Shown here one piece after another: positions 33,295 to 45,352 of a stretch of DNA of 64,000 nt; the stretch's first letter is position 1; each line of letters opens with the position of its first letter. A program made the translations under genes and the position numbers. Source of the DNA: Alopecurus myosuroides (Eukaryota > Streptophyta > Magnoliopsida > Poales > Poaceae); assembly GCA_028641055.1 (NCBI GenBank), contig CM054062.1:16487639-16551638 (forward strand), written 5' to 3'. The notes under the pieces are model-generated. The model was not told the DNA's origin. It saw nothing but the letters and a program-made list of their open reading frames with translations, and searched no databases.

Positions 33295-34550
33295 CTACAA
33301 GATTCTATGACAATATGTGACTCTATAAGTGTGGGATTCGGCACCGTAACCAACAAATGTACCCTCTATAGATTTAGATTGGAATGTAGACAAACGAACA
33401 CCTTTTACCAAATAGAAACACTTACAACCGAAGACACGAAAGTAGGCGATATTTGGTTTGTTGCCGATGAGAATCTCATATAGAGTCTTCATTAAGCCCT
33501 TGATAATGTAAAGCCGGTTAGAGGAAGGGCAAGTCGTAGAGATGGCTTCAGCCCGTAGATATTGTGAAGAAGAATACTCCGCCAACATGGTCCTAGCCAT
33601 ATCCAAGAGAGTCTGATTCTTCCTTTCGGCTACACCATTTTGTTGACGTGTATATGCAACAAAATATTGATGACGAATACCCTCTTCACTAAGAAATTCA
33701 TTTAGGGTCTAGTACTTGAATTCGGAGCCATTATCACTCCTGATAGCCATGATGGGAACATTGTGATGACGTTGCACTTGGTTGGAGAAGTCGATGATGG
33801 TTTGCTGGGTCTCACTCTTCAACTTGAAGAAATAAACCGAAGTATATCTTGAATAATCATCAACAATAACCAAGCAATACTTCTTCTCTCCAAGACTTGC
33901 CTCCGGCATGGCACCAAAGAGATCAACATGGAGAAGCTCCAAGATCCTCTTTGATGAGATACTGGTCTTGCTTTTATTGAAGGTATCATGCATCTTTCTT
34001 TCAACACAAGCCCTACAAACACAATCTTTGGCAAAGGAAACATTTTCTTTTGGTTTGAGGATGAGGCCACTTTTGTAAAGACTTTGCAAAGTTCTCATGT
34101 TGACATGGGATAGGCGGCAATTCCACAACCATCCCATAGCCGCATTTCCAAAAACACACATCGCTTGAGTGTTGGTAGACTCCGAGAAGTCTACCACATA
34201 GAACTCATTTTCTACATGCCCTACGTATGCGACGTCTAGAGTCTTGCTCCACAAAAGGACCACGTTGTCAGGTCCAAAGAAGACAGAGAAAGCCATCTTC
34301 CCTAAAGCACGAACTAAAAGTAAATTGAAACCAAAGGATTCGACAAGCATGACATCATCAAGAGTGACGTTAGGAGCAACTACGACCTTTCCAAACCCCG
34401 TTATCTTAGCCTTAGATTTATCTCCATAAGTGACAGTTCCTTGATTTATATTGGGTCTCACCTCCGTCATAAGATCTTTGCTTCTAGTCATATGACTTGT
34501 ACATCCACTGTCAAGTATCCATTTTGACCCACCGGAAGCATAGTCCTACA
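33295..34550 (-). pseudogene. pol: Copia protease (end), GAG-pre-integrase and integrase, one in-frame stop
   Basis: The protease active site WILDSGCTSHMT is near 34540-34490. The GAG-pre-integrase domain follows with a zinc-binding HVN...CRACVERK pattern (~34110-34000). The integrase core runs from LLHVDLFGAM (~33940, first catalytic Asp) through VIVDDYSRYT (~33870) to RSDNGSEFKY (~33730, second Asp). The frame breaks at a TAG (33709-33711) and resumes with the QQNGVAERKN motif containing the catalytic Glu and the C-terminal part to 33295. All fragments are in the same frame, so a single nonsense change separates them. The N-terminal side continues to AGTAC at 34649, where element B interrupts. 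Confidence 0.88.
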
Positions 34551-34648
34551 AGAAATTATTGACTAATGTTAGGACCCGAGGAGGGTACTCTCATGTTAGC
34601 AACAAGGGTCTTTGGAACCCAAATAGTATAGTCAATGTAAACTTCAAT

Positions 34649-34653
34649 AGTAC
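34649..34653. repeat. Target-site duplication AGTAC (left) of element B
   Basis: Matches AGTAC at 41707-41711. Joining the two sides restores the copia gag-pol reading frame (...YVG to ...IWVPKT). Confidence 0.92.
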
Positions 34654-36283
34654 TGCTACGCCTTGATGGTGCCTTCACAGGGAAAATTCTTGATGATGAT
34701 GAATTTTAAGTCCCCGACAATGGCACCGGAAATTCTTGATGCTTGTGATGGCGTGTTGGGAACCCCAAGAGGAGCGTGTGATGAGTACAGCGGTAAGAAT
34801 CTCCCTCAGTTAAGAACAAAGGTTATCAATCCAGTAGGAGAAATAGGATCTTTGGAAGGTTGATGCCACTGACGGTAGTGATGGTGCCTCACCGGTGTCA
34901 GCAACAACGCGGAACCTGAACATAACACAACCAAAATACTTTGTCCCAATGGTACATTGAGGTTGTCAATCTCATCGGTCTTGCTGAAAACAAAGATTAG
35001 ACGTACAATGTGGAAAATAGTGTATGCTTGCAGTAAGTAAAGAAAGCATGGAATTGTAGTGGTTTGTTTAACAGTGTAGGAAAATGGACCGGGGTTCATA
35101 GGTTCACTAGTGGTGTCTCTCCATAAAAGATAGCACGCTGGGTGAACAAATTACAAATTTGCAATTGACAAATAGAGGTTTCACCGTAGTGCACATTCAT
35201 GACATGATGACTACTATGATATCTAGTGCGGGCATTACAACAATATACATAGACCGTAATCCAACTGCATCTATGACTAATAATCCACCCTCAGGTTATC
35301 ATCCGAACCCCCTTAGGTATTAAGTTGCAAGCAACAGATAATAGCATTAAGCAATGTGTGTAATGTAAGCAATGATTGTGCACGCGGGAACTCACACCGC
35401 TGTTTTCTCCCTAGTGGCAACAACACATCCTCCCCCGTCACGTTTTTGTCACTCGAGCATAAATACTCCCTCTTGGGGTCACTAGCAACTACTTGGCAAG
35501 AGCATCCACTAGCAACGGAAAGCATGCAAGATCACAAATAACATATGCAATAAAGACTAATCAACTTGGCACAAGTTCAATATTCATCGGATCCCAGCAA
35601 ACACAACACATATGATTACATAAGAACAATCTCGATCATGTTAGGCAGCTCACGAGATCTAAACATTGAGGCATAGGGGGAGAAGACAACCATCTAGCTA
35701 CTGCTATGGACCCGTAGTCCAAGGATGAACTACTCACGCATCACTCCGGAGGAATGCATGGTGATGAAGAGGCCTCTGGTGATGATCTCCTCTCCGGCAG
35801 GGTGCTGGGAGACAGCTTCAGAATCCCCCTGATCTAGGGTTGACGACGACGGCGACTGCGGAACTTTTCGGGGATTTTTATCAGGTACCTAGGGTTTTCC
35901 TTCGGAGGGGAATAAATAGGTGAAAGGGCGACATTCGGTGGACACCAAGGTGGCCTCACCACCCCTAGGCGCGGCCAAGGGGGGCCGCGCCTGGCTATGG
36001 TGAGGCCCCCCGATGCCCGTCTTCGACTCCTCTTCGGACTTCTGGATGCTTCCGGGGAAAATAGGAACTTCGGGATTCGTGGGGTCCAATTCCGAGAATA
36101 TTTCCAGATAACTTTTCTGAAATAAAAAACAGCAGAAAACATGGAACTGACACTTGGCATCTTGTTAATAGGTTAGTCCCGGTAAACATGTAAAAATGCT
36201 ATAAAGAAGGGAGAAAACATGTAGCAATTGGCATAATATCAACATGAAACATCAGAAATTATAGATACGTTGGAGACGTATCA
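34654..36283 (-). mobile_element. 3' LTR of element B (1630 bp)
   Basis: Minus-strand start TGATACGTCTCCAACGTATC can form a hairpin (36264-36282: arms GATACGT/ACGTATC, loop of five). Near its other end it contains a PBS-like block at 34712-34727, also present in the partner LTR. Confidence 0.9.
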
Positions 36284-36321
36284 AGCATCCCCAAGCTTAG
36301 TTCCTACTCGTCCTCGAGTAG
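36284..36321 (-). other. PPT and adjacent hairpin of element B
   Basis: Minus strand: CTACTCGAGGACGAGTAG (36321-36304, 7 bp arms, loop AGGA), then AAGCTTGGGGATGCT (36298-36284), directly before the LTR. Confidence 0.88.
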
Positions 36322-39013
36322 GTAAACGATAAAACAAAATAATCTCTGAGGTGACATGCTACCACACAATCTTGATCACAATATGTAAAGAAGAGCATGT
36401 AAACTAGGATCAAATGAACTAAAGCTGTGATCTATATTTGATATCAACAAGTAATGCATAAAAAAATAAGAAAGAAGTAAAACTTTTAATGAATCAATAC
36501 TAAAAGACTATCAACCGTGCAAAGTTTATTAGAGATGATTTAAGATTTCAAGAACAAAAATATCATGCACGTCAAACGATCTTCACAACCCCTGTTAGGA
36601 TCAAGTCAAGCTTTCCACACGATTCAATGCTTGAATCATAAACTATTTGCGCACTAAAAACAAGCAAGTGTTCTGCGTTGGTCCCTGGCACCGGGATGTT
36701 ATGGAAAAGAGAACATTATGGGGGGTTTGGAAGGTCAATGGAAGAAAGGCTCACAAAGCTGAAAGTGGTCATTAGACAAGAGAAAGTCTTACAACCGAAG
36801 CTATGCAAGGAGTAGGGATTGCCATAAAACGGATGCACATAGATCTATAAGTGTATGAAAGCTCTCCAATGGAACTAGTGGGGGTGCATCCAACTTGCTT
36901 GCTCACGAAGACCTAGAGCTCATTTGAGGAGGCTCATCATTGGAATATACAAGACGAGTTCTATAATGTAAAATTCCCCACATAGTTACGAATGAATGAT
37001 AATATGAAAACTTTCTCCAAACTGAAGCATTGGTGCTAAACATGGAGCACAAGTGTGGTATAAAGCATAGTGATGCGCCCCCTCTCTCTTTATTCTCTCT
37101 TTGGCCCTTTTTTTTGGGCTTTTTCATTTTTTTTATTTTTTATTTATATATCATCACCGGTAGGGCCAACATCCTATATTACAATGAATCATCACACTTT
37201 TAGTACTAATAACTCATAATGGAATATCTCTGATGTATCCAACTGCATGCTCCTGCTAGTGTAGTAGTATGCATAAATAACCATGAAGCTCATCATCAAG
37301 TAACATAATGGAGGTGGATGTTGTGCAAAAATATATCTCGGAATGGCTATGGAAATGACATGATAGGTAGGTATGGTGGCTGTTTTGAGGAAGAATATAT
37401 GGGCTTATGTGTAGGAGAACAAGGTCCTCCCACGGGATTTGGATGCACTGGCGGAGTTTGCACCAACTCTCAATGTGAGAAAGGGCAATGCACAGTACCG
37501 AAGAGGCTAGCAAATATGGATGGTGGAAGTGCTAGGAACCGCAACATAGACTCACGAGTTAAAAGGTTGCAGCAAGCAAATCATCTTTACAAGGAACAAT
37601 GAAAATCACTCCAAGAGGGTCCATGGCAGCGACAAGTCACTATTAGCTACCTCGATCGTAGCGCGTAACAAAAGGCCGATCAGAAATGTATCACTCGTAG
37701 CAATCATATACCATTCTTTCTATCAGCTGGTAATTTCAAGTGTGGCACAGTTTCAAGTTTCTTAGACCAACCATTAAAAGTTTCTACTTACTAGTCCTTC
37801 CCGTTTATCCATTAAGCAAATTAATATCTCAAAACAACAGAAGTGATTCAAGTGAAGCAGTTTAGTGATCTACAAGACCATGCGATTTTTTCCACTATAC
37901 CAACTATCACATAAGAATTTCTATTCTCAACCAAGCACATATATATGACAACAAAAACTCTCTATAAGCATATAGCAATGAAAACTAGAGAGTACTAACA
38001 TATCTGAATAAGAGATGAATGCAAAACATGAGCTAAATAAATGCAGCAGCCAGACAAAGATTAAGAATACAAAGTATTTCTAAAAAAGTGGAGCGTGTCA
38101 CTCTCCAATAAAAGAATTATGGGGTCCAACCAAGCTTATTGCAAAAATAAAAACAAACTGAAAGCAAAAATAAAAGACGCTCCAAGTAAAGCACATAAGA
38201 TGTGACCGAATAAAAATATAGTTTCACTAGAAGTTACCTGATAATTTGTCGATGAAGAAGGGGATGCCCAAGGCATCCCCAAGCTTAGACGCTTGAGTCT
38301 TCTTGAAATTTGCTGGGATGTACCACCAGGGAATCCCCAAGCTTATACTCTTCACTCTTCTTGATCACGTCATATCATCCTCTTCTCTTGACCCTTGAAA
38401 ATTTCCTTCACACCAAACTTCTCACAATCTTCATTAGTAACGTTAGTGCAATCGAAATAATAAATTGACATGTTCCATTTTCAACACAAGCCTTACACTC
38501 ATAAGCACATTAGCTACTGTCACAACTTATTTTAAAACATTTTTTCTCAAAAGAACACCAAAAGAAAGAGATTAAGATGCAAATGCAATTATTAGCAGAA
38601 ATCTGTCAAAACAGGACAGCAGGTAAAGATGATTCTTTTCGAAAATCTTCTGTTGCTCAAATAAAAAGTGTTAAACTAAGAAAAGTTGCATATATAGCCA
38701 AGGATTACACACAAAAAACTCAGGTCATTTTGAATTTTCCGTGATTTTATACGAATTTAACACTAGACAGAAGAAATCTATTTCATGCGCAGAAATCCGA
38801 AATATAGTCTCAACTTCCCACTAGAGGCTTTACTTGGATCAAGAAAGACACAAAAGAAAAGATACAACGGGGTTGGTAAGGAAATAGACAACACCCAGGT
38901 GCAAAGCACACAGAAAGAAACAACGGAAAACGGGTTGAAAATGGAGAAATAAAACGGGTTGTCTCCCGGTAGCGCTTTTCTTTAACGCCTTTCAGCTAGG
39001 CATAGAAAGCAAC
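36322..39013 (-). other. Noncoding internal region of element B
   Basis: About 2.7 kb without a supported gene on the coding strand. It holds a perfect hairpin (38260-38280: GGGGATGCC, CAA, GGCATCCCC) next to PPT-like AAGCTTGGGGAT copies near 38275-38287 and 38333-38345. A short plus-strand Cys-rich ORF (37318-37602) has a counterpart at 58814-59071. The post-protease motif lies at about 38950-38990. Confidence 0.65.
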
Positions 39014-39890
39014 TCAAGTATTTTCAAGTGAAGCATTCAAATCAGTAACTAGAACTTTCCTTTTACTCCTCTTACCCTTCTTCTTGGGTTTGGGGAATAT
39101 GTGGCCACAACCTGGTGCGAAGGCAAAATTTAATGTACCTTTCCCCACATCTATTACTGCCCCCAGGAGTTTCAGCAAGGACCTTCCAAGTGTAATTTGT
39201 CCTTCTCCTACACATTCAATAAAATTATAATCAGTGGATACTGTCCTTCCCATGATTTGTATAAACACTCCCTCAGCTATCCCAATGGGAAAAACAACGG
39301 TATTATTGATAAGAGGTATTTCTTCTCCCCCTTCAGAAAGTCTCCAAAGATTCAAAGACTCGTAAATATTTTTAGGCATAAGACAAAATTCAGTCATAAT
39401 GTCGCAATGAGCATGAAAAGTTCCACCATTTATAACAACTTTTACTATAGGGATCCACATTAAAGATTCAAAGTTTTTTGGCACATAATCATAATAAGCA
39501 CAAATCTGGATATAGACTTATTTTAAACAGGATATATTTGTCTCAAGAGTATTTAATCCAGCCTAAAAGCTCACAAGGAATGAATCAAATTTACTAGTTG
39601 ATCTAGAAGTTGCAATCAACTTTTTAATGGCATTAAGATCTTGATCCCCATCACAACACAGGAAGTCTCCTCCTACTGCAGAATCTAAAGCATATCTATA
39701 GCAAAGAACAAGACCAAAGTAAAAACTACTAAGAAATAAATTCAGGGTCATCATGGGTTCAGTTTTACTATAAGAATCAAAAAATCCTAGACCAAGCTTC
39801 CTTGAAACTCTCCTCACTCCCTTGCTTGAAAGTGAAGATTGTTTCTTCCGGTGACATAGTGACAGGAACTAAACTAGACATAAAAGCAAG
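39014..39890 (-). pseudogene. Gag-like and degenerate aspartic protease-like sequence of element B
   Basis: 39890-39563 resembles a gag segment (motifs MSPEETIFTFKQGSEESFKEAW and LDSAVGGDFL, like the AAGG motif of Athila/Tat gag), with a frameshift near 39785. 39484-39014 is an open stretch of 156 codons with a retropepsin-like pattern. It has CDIMTEFCLMP where D-(S/T/L)-G-(A/S) is expected, so the catalytic Gly is missing, and ITLGRSLLKLLGAVIDVGKG where ILGRPFL...GAVID is expected. A Lys/Arg-rich tail follows. It is probably non-functional as a protease. The fold assignment is by motif only. Confidence 0.65.
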
Positions 39891-40039
39891 CAATAAAAAA
39901 TAACATCTATGAAGTAAACTAATTTTTGTGTGTGTTTTTGATATAAAGAAGAAAAACAAGACAAAAAATAAAAACAAGACGATAAAAAAAATAAAGAGGT
40001 TGAGAGTGAGAGACTCCCCTTGCCAGAAGACTTCTTTCT

Positions 40040-40056
40040 CCCCGGCAACAACGCCA
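40040..40056 (-). other. Primer-binding site of element B (tRNA-Asp type, two changes)
   Basis: TGGCGTTGTTGCCGGGG on the minus strand, nine bases from the LTR end at 40066. The intact form TGGCGCCGTTGCCGGGG, seen in C, is complementary to the 3' end of plant tRNA-Asp(GUC). A second, PBS-like copy lies inside the LTR at 40124-40140. Confidence 0.82.
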
Positions 40057-40065
40057 GAAATTCTT

Positions 40066-41706
40066 TGCTACGCCTTGATGGTGCCTTCACGGGGAGACTT
40101 CTTGATGATGATGAATTTTAAGTCCCCGGCAACAGCGCCATAAATTCTTGATGCTTGTGATGGCGTGTTGGGAACCCCAAGAGGAGGGTGTGATGAGTAC
40201 CGCGGTAAGAATTTCCCTCAGTTAAGAACCAAGGTTATCAATCCAGTAGAAGAAAGAGGATCTTCGGAAGGTTGATGCCACTGACGGTGGTGATGGCGCC
40301 TCACCGGTGTCAGCAACAACACGGAACCTACACACAACACAACCAAAATACTTTGTCCCAACGGTATAGTGAGGTTGTCAATCTCACCGGTCTTGCTGAA
40401 AACAAAGATTAGACGTATAGTGTGGAAAATGGTGTATGCTTGAAATAAGTAAAGAAAGCAGGGAATTGTAGTGGTTTGTTTAACAGTGTAGGAAAATGGA
40501 TCGGGTTTCATAGGTTCACTAGTGGTGTCTCTCCATAAAAGATAGCATGCTGAGTGAACAAATTACAGCTGGGAAATTGACAAATAGAGGTTGCACCATA
40601 GTGCACATTCATGACATGATGACTACTATGATATGTAGTGCGGGCATTACAACAATATACATAGACCGTAATCCAACTGCATCTATGACTAATAATCCAC
40701 CCTCAGTTTATCATCCGAACCCCCTTAGGTATTAAGTTGCAAGCAACAGATAATCACATTAAGCAATGTGTGTAATGTAAGCAATGATTGTGCATGCGGG
40801 CACTCACACCACTGTTTTCTCCCTAGTGGCAACATCACATCCTCCCCGTCACGTTTCTATCACTCGAGCACATGCGAAAAGGAGGCATGAACCCAACTAT
40901 CGAGCATAAATACTCCCTCTTGGAGTCACTAACAACTACTTGGACATAGCAACCACTAGCAACAGAAAGCATGCAAGATCACAAATAACATATGCAATAA
41001 AGACTATAATCAACTTGGCATACGTTCAATATTCATCGGATCCCAGCAAACACATCACATAGAATTAGATAAGAACAATCTCGATCATGTTAGGCAGCTC
41101 AAGAGATCTAAACATTGAGGCATAGGAGGAGAAGACAACCATCTGGCTACTGCTATGGACCCGTAGTCCAAGGATGAACTACTCACGCATTACTCTGGAG
41201 GCAGGCATGGTGATGAAGAGGCCTCCGGTGATGATCTCCTCTCCGGCAGGGTGCCGGGAGACAGCTTCAGAACCCCCTGATCTAGGATTGACGACGACGG
41301 CAGCTACGGAACTTTTCGGGGATTTTTTATCCGGTACCTAGGGTTTTCCTTTGGAGGGGAATAAATAGGCGAAAGGGCGACATCGGTGGGCCACCAGGGT
41401 GGCCTCACCACCTGGCTATGGTGAGGGCCCCCTGGTGCCCGTCTTCGACTCCTCTTCGGACTTCTGGATGCTTCCGGGGAAAATAGGAACTTCGGGATTC
41501 GTGGGGTCCAATTCCGAGAATATTTCCAGAACTAGTTTTCTGAAATAAAAAATAGCAGAAAACAGGGAACTCGCACTTGGCATCTTGTTAATAGGTTAGT
41601 CCCGGAAAACGTGTAAAAATGCTATAAAGAAGGGAGAAAACATGTAGCAATTGGCAAAATATCAACATGGAACATCAGAAATTATAGATACGTTGGAGAC
41701 GTATCA
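40066..41706 (-). mobile_element. 5' LTR of element B (1641 bp)
   Basis: Collinear with 34654-36283. Ends TGATACGTC...GTAGCA. Contains the PBS-like block 40124-40140. A possible older LTR boundary is the TGATGCTTG at 40149, 83 bp inside the present end. Confidence 0.9.
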
Positions 41707-41711
41707 AGTAC
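41707..41711. repeat. Target-site duplication AGTAC (right) of element B
   Basis: Matches 34649-34653. Confidence 0.92.
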
Positions 41712-44126
41712 CAACATATTTAGCTTACACAACACGATAAAAACCAACATATAAGAAATGGTGAGGATTTTTAGTTCCCGCGGGGTTTTTACAAGTAGTG
41801 TCATCCCTAAATACAATACCACTCGCACCAACATTCTGCTTTGCTTGTGCGGGCTTGGCCTTGTTCTTGTTCTTCTTGTTCTTACTCTTGGAAACATAGC
41901 CAAGACCTTGCTTTCCATTTTTTGGTCTAGGAGCAACCACTTGTGTCTTAGGGGCCACGACTTGTGGTTGCACAACCACTTTCTCAACACTAGGGCCCTT
42001 TCCCTTTAGCCTTGCAAGCTCAAGCTTCAACCTAGAATTCTCGTCAATAATATTTGCATGGTCACAAAAATTAGTAGAGGTACTAGGCACATTAAATTGA
42101 TCAAGTTGAGTTTAAATTTGTTCATGTGACTCTTTGAGGTAGAGTGTTCACTCTCCAAATTCTTGTGAGCCTTGGTGAGCTTCTCTAGCTCCTCGGTTAG
42201 TTTATCATGACCAACCCAAACTCAACCTTCTTCTTTTTAGACCTTTTATATTTAGCAATTGCATGGTCACTTCTTTAGTGAGTTTAGAAATTAAATCATT
42301 ATGTGACACTTCAATAGTTTCAAGTTCCTCCTCAAGAGAGACTCAAACCTCATGCTCTTCCTCAAGAGACATAGTGAGAGATACTTTTCAATAACATCAC
42401 TTCTTTTGGTCTCACCTTTCTTGTCAAGAGCCTCATGGGCCTCTCCCAATTGGCTCATGAGAAGATCAAAGTATCTCTTGGTATCACCATGCACGTTAGA
42501 CATAAAACGACCCAAAGAGGCAATTTCATCTTCTACACTAAGACTAGCAATGTTATTCATTTCATTTGGAGTCTTAGAGGTGGTAGAAGATGATACCTCG
42601 AGGCCTTAGCCATGAAACACTTGGCGGAAGATTGAGGAAGATTCTCATTGGGGGATTCAAAGAGTGATGGAGATGATGATTATGCAATAGCAATAGCGGC
42701 CACTTCACTTGTAGATTCTTCTTCTTCATCGTCATCAGAATCATACTCTTCTTGAGTCACTAGCACAAACTTTGTAGGGGGTTTCTTTTTGAAAGGTTTC
42801 TTCTTGAAGAGAGGTTTCTTGTGATAGATCTTTTACCTATCCTTGGGGATAAGTCTCCCTCCTTGACTTTCTTTATTCTCAAATGGGCACTCGACAACAA
42901 AATGATGCTTGTCTTGACAATTGTAACAAGCCCTCAATTTTTGAGCCCCTTCCTTTCCATAATTTGACTTGGTCTTACATATGCCTTGGCCTTGGGAGAA
43001 TTCTTCAAAAACCTTTGAACGGAAAGAGCAACGAAGTCCTTAATAACAAGACCATATTCTTGATCTTTCAAAGGGGCCAAGTCTTCAATAGATTCCAACT
43101 CTTAATGATGGTCCACCATCTTGGTCACAACCTTGGCCTTCAAAGAAATGGAGGCTACTTTGTGCATTCTAATAGCAAGAGCATGAGTGTCGAGGTCATT
43201 CTTTGTTTGAACTTGGAAAGACAAGATATATTGCATCACCTTGGTTGAGGACATTAGGTGATAGTTGTGTCTTCCTTTAAGGATCTTCAAGTCCACGGGC
43301 TAAAATTGCATGAGGGCACTCATGTACTTTCTCTTGATCGAAGCATCATCAATGTGAGAGGAACCAACACCGTTAAAGGTGGTGTCAATGGTCTTGAGTC
43401 TCCGGTACATGTCCTCATGGTTCTCACCATCATGCATATAGAAACTTTCAGCCTCATTTCTAAGGTATCATACCCATTCCTATTCATGCTTTCATTGCCC
43501 TCAAACATGGTGATAAGAGCATCCCATGTTTCTTTGATGGTGGATTATTGTTGAAGATGAGGCATGTGGTTTGGACCCACGACTTGTTGAATCATCGACA
43601 AAGAGGTGTAGTTGAGTTGGAAATCTACCACTTATCTTCTTGTCAAGTTCTTGGGGTCATGAGGCTTGTATCCATCTTGAACAACCCTCCAAAGCTCAAA
43701 ACAAGAATAGTTCAAGTGATTTTTCATATAATGTTGCCATTGACCAAAAGTACGTGCATCAATTTTAGGAGGATCACCTCTTGTGTTAACATGAGGATGC
43801 GGGATAGGAGGATCGGGAGAGTACCATACTTCGACATTGTGATACTCTTACATCCCATCCTTTCCATTAGAAGTGTTTTCCTTAGAGGAATGCGATTTAT
43901 TTTTAGTTCCTCCACCCTTATCCGCATCTTCCTTACTCTCTGGAATTTCTACCGAAGGAATAGAAGATGAAGTTTCCGGACCCTTGGCTTTCAAGAGTTG
44001 CGCCATCAAATCACCCAACTCCTTCATTTGGGCCTCCATGGAGGAGGTTAAGGATTTTTTCAATTCCTTGAGATCGTCCATGGTGGTCGGTGTCGTGGCC
44101 TCGGAAGTGTCCTCTCCGATGGTCAT
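41712..44126 (-). pseudogene. gag: Copia gag, decayed
   Basis: The start ATG at 44126 lies ~40 bp after the PBS. The first 92 codons are open (acidic, coiled-coil-prone N-terminus, Ser/Lys-rich). Frameshifts and stops then split the capsid region (fragments at 43508-43320, 43296-43102 and others). A zinc knuckle of the form CX2CX4HX4C (CYNCQDKHHFVVEC) is at about 42922-42881. An acidic stretch (EEYDSDDDEEES) and a coiled-coil-prone tail with ENSRLKLELARLKGKG (42040-41990) follow. The last part (42090-41725) is an open run of 121 codons that continues, after removing element B, into protease at 34653. A large gag with a C-terminal coiled coil fits Sireviruses. Confidence 0.85.
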
Positions 44127-44166
44127 ACTAAACTCTTAGGCGATTAAGCCCAAAATAAGAGCCAAG

Positions 44167-44178
44167 GCTCTGATACCA
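44167..44178 (-). other. Primer-binding site (initiator tRNA-Met) of the copia element
   Basis: TGGTATCAGAGC on the minus strand, two bases from the LTR end at 44181. Confidence 0.92.
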
Positions 44179-44180
44179 AT

Positions 44181-45352
44181 TGAACGGATAGTATGGGCAC
44201 CTAGAGGGGAGGGTTGAATAGGTGCTATGACCAACTTTAATTTCTTTTCAATTTAGGCTTGACACAAAGGTAAATTCTATACGACAAGAACAACAATAAA
44301 CAAGATACAAACACAAAGTAAAGGAGAGGGAACGAGGTAACCGATAACGGAAGCACGCGGAGACAAGTATGTATCCCGAGTTCCTCCTTTTGAGGAGAGT
44401 AAGTCTCATTGGAGGGATGTGAGTTTCGCCACGAAGGACTACTCAACGCCACAAAGGCCTCACCCTATTCTTCGATGAACCTCGCCACCAAGGCCTAGTT
44501 CACCTTCCACTATCTATTCTCTTTGAGGCAGAAATTGAGTCATTTACAATGAGCTTGAGGCACACACCCACAACCGAATTGGGGGCTCCCAAGAATCACC
44601 AACAATCAACAAGTGAGTAGCAAGGAGTCTAGGTTTTCCACAAAGAAACCCTAGACTCAAATACCTCAAGTGAATGAGGGAGAAATGAAGAACGATTCAG
44701 TGAAGCTATAGATCGGGGCCTTCTCCTTCAATCCTCCAAAGATCAACGAGTTTGGGTGGAGGGATTGGGAGAAATCTTGGATTTGGGGAGATCAATAAAT
44801 GTGCATTTAATGCCTTGGACGAACTTAAGCTCTTGGGGAAGAATGAGGGGTATTTATAACCCCTCCCCAAATGTGTCCGTTGGATGCAGAAAGTGGGACT
44901 AGATATTCCGGTATAAATTTGAACCGGAAATTCCGGTTAGTAGAAATCCTTGAGATCTGATATTTCGACTGCAGTTGACCAAACCGGAAATATCCGGTTG
45001 AAATTTCCGGTTACCATCTATATGCAGAGACTTCTAGTCCTTAGACATTTTCACGTAAAATCTTACCAACCGGAATATCCGGTTGAACTGGAAATTTCCG
45101 GCAACCTCCAGTACTCAGCATGGTTTTGTCCTTAGCCAAATTCGGAGAAATCCTTCACAACCGGAATTTACGGTTGCACCGGAAATATCCGGTTACCACC
45201 AGGAGCAAAAGGGATGATCTAACTTCACCTTTTTGCGGTGTTCAATGCGAAAGATTAGTTAAACACCGGTGCCACTTAAAAACTCTATAAATAGTATCAT
45301 TATTATTGTTAACTAACACTTAAAACACGAGGGAGTAAGAAATGCTCTTTTA
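44181..45352 (-). mobile_element. 5' LTR of the copia element (1172 bp)
   Basis: Collinear with 8575-9902. The minus start is TAAAAGAGCATTTC (TG mutated to TA) and the end is ...CCGTTCA. A TATA box (minus TATAAATA) is at 44851-44858. It lacks about one ~120-150 bp palindrome unit relative to the left LTR. Confidence 0.9.
44903..45205. promoter_or_regulatory. Palindrome array (CCGGAAATTCCGG type), right copia LTR
   Basis: Same array as at 9319-9760 with one unit fewer. Sites include ACCGGAAATTCCGGTT near 44922, ACCGGAAATATCCGGTT near 44982 and 45178, and ACCGGAATATCCGGTT near 45068. All lie upstream of the TATA box on the minus strand. Confidence 0.75.

Larger units (their letters stand above)
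34654..41706 (-). mobile_element. B: non-autonomous gypsy element with gag- and protease-like relic
   Basis: Minus strand: 5' LTR (41706-40066), PBS of tRNA-Asp type (40040-40056), gag-like and protease-like relic (39890-39014), a long noncoding stretch, PPT (36284-36298) and 3' LTR (36283-34654). The ends are TGATACGTC...GGCGTAGCA. No RT or integrase. It is related to C in its LTRs and internal noncoding region. Confidence 0.9.
8575..45352 (-). mobile_element. Ty1/copia Sirevirus-like retrotransposon, split by two nested elements
   Basis: Minus-strand order from 45352: LTR (45352-44181), initiator-Met PBS (44167-44178), gag (44126 to ~41712), protease-integrase (34550-33295), RT-RNase H (~33168-31440), a noncoding stretch, a third ORF (~11930-10635), a PPT and the 3' LTR (9902-8575). 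Integrase before RT is the copia order. Sirevirus-like traits are a large gag with a CX2CX4HX4C knuckle, a coiled-coil-prone gag tail, an extra 3' ORF, palindrome-rich LTRs and the internal motif ATGCCAAAGGGGGAGAAG (10371-10388). B entered within gag-pol at AGTAC, and the LARD-like element entered between RNase H and ORF3 at TACAC. Flanking pentamers GTGTA (left) and GAGTC (right) match at only three of five bases, so the outer TSD is not confirmed. All coding parts carry frameshifts or stops. Confidence 0.85.
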
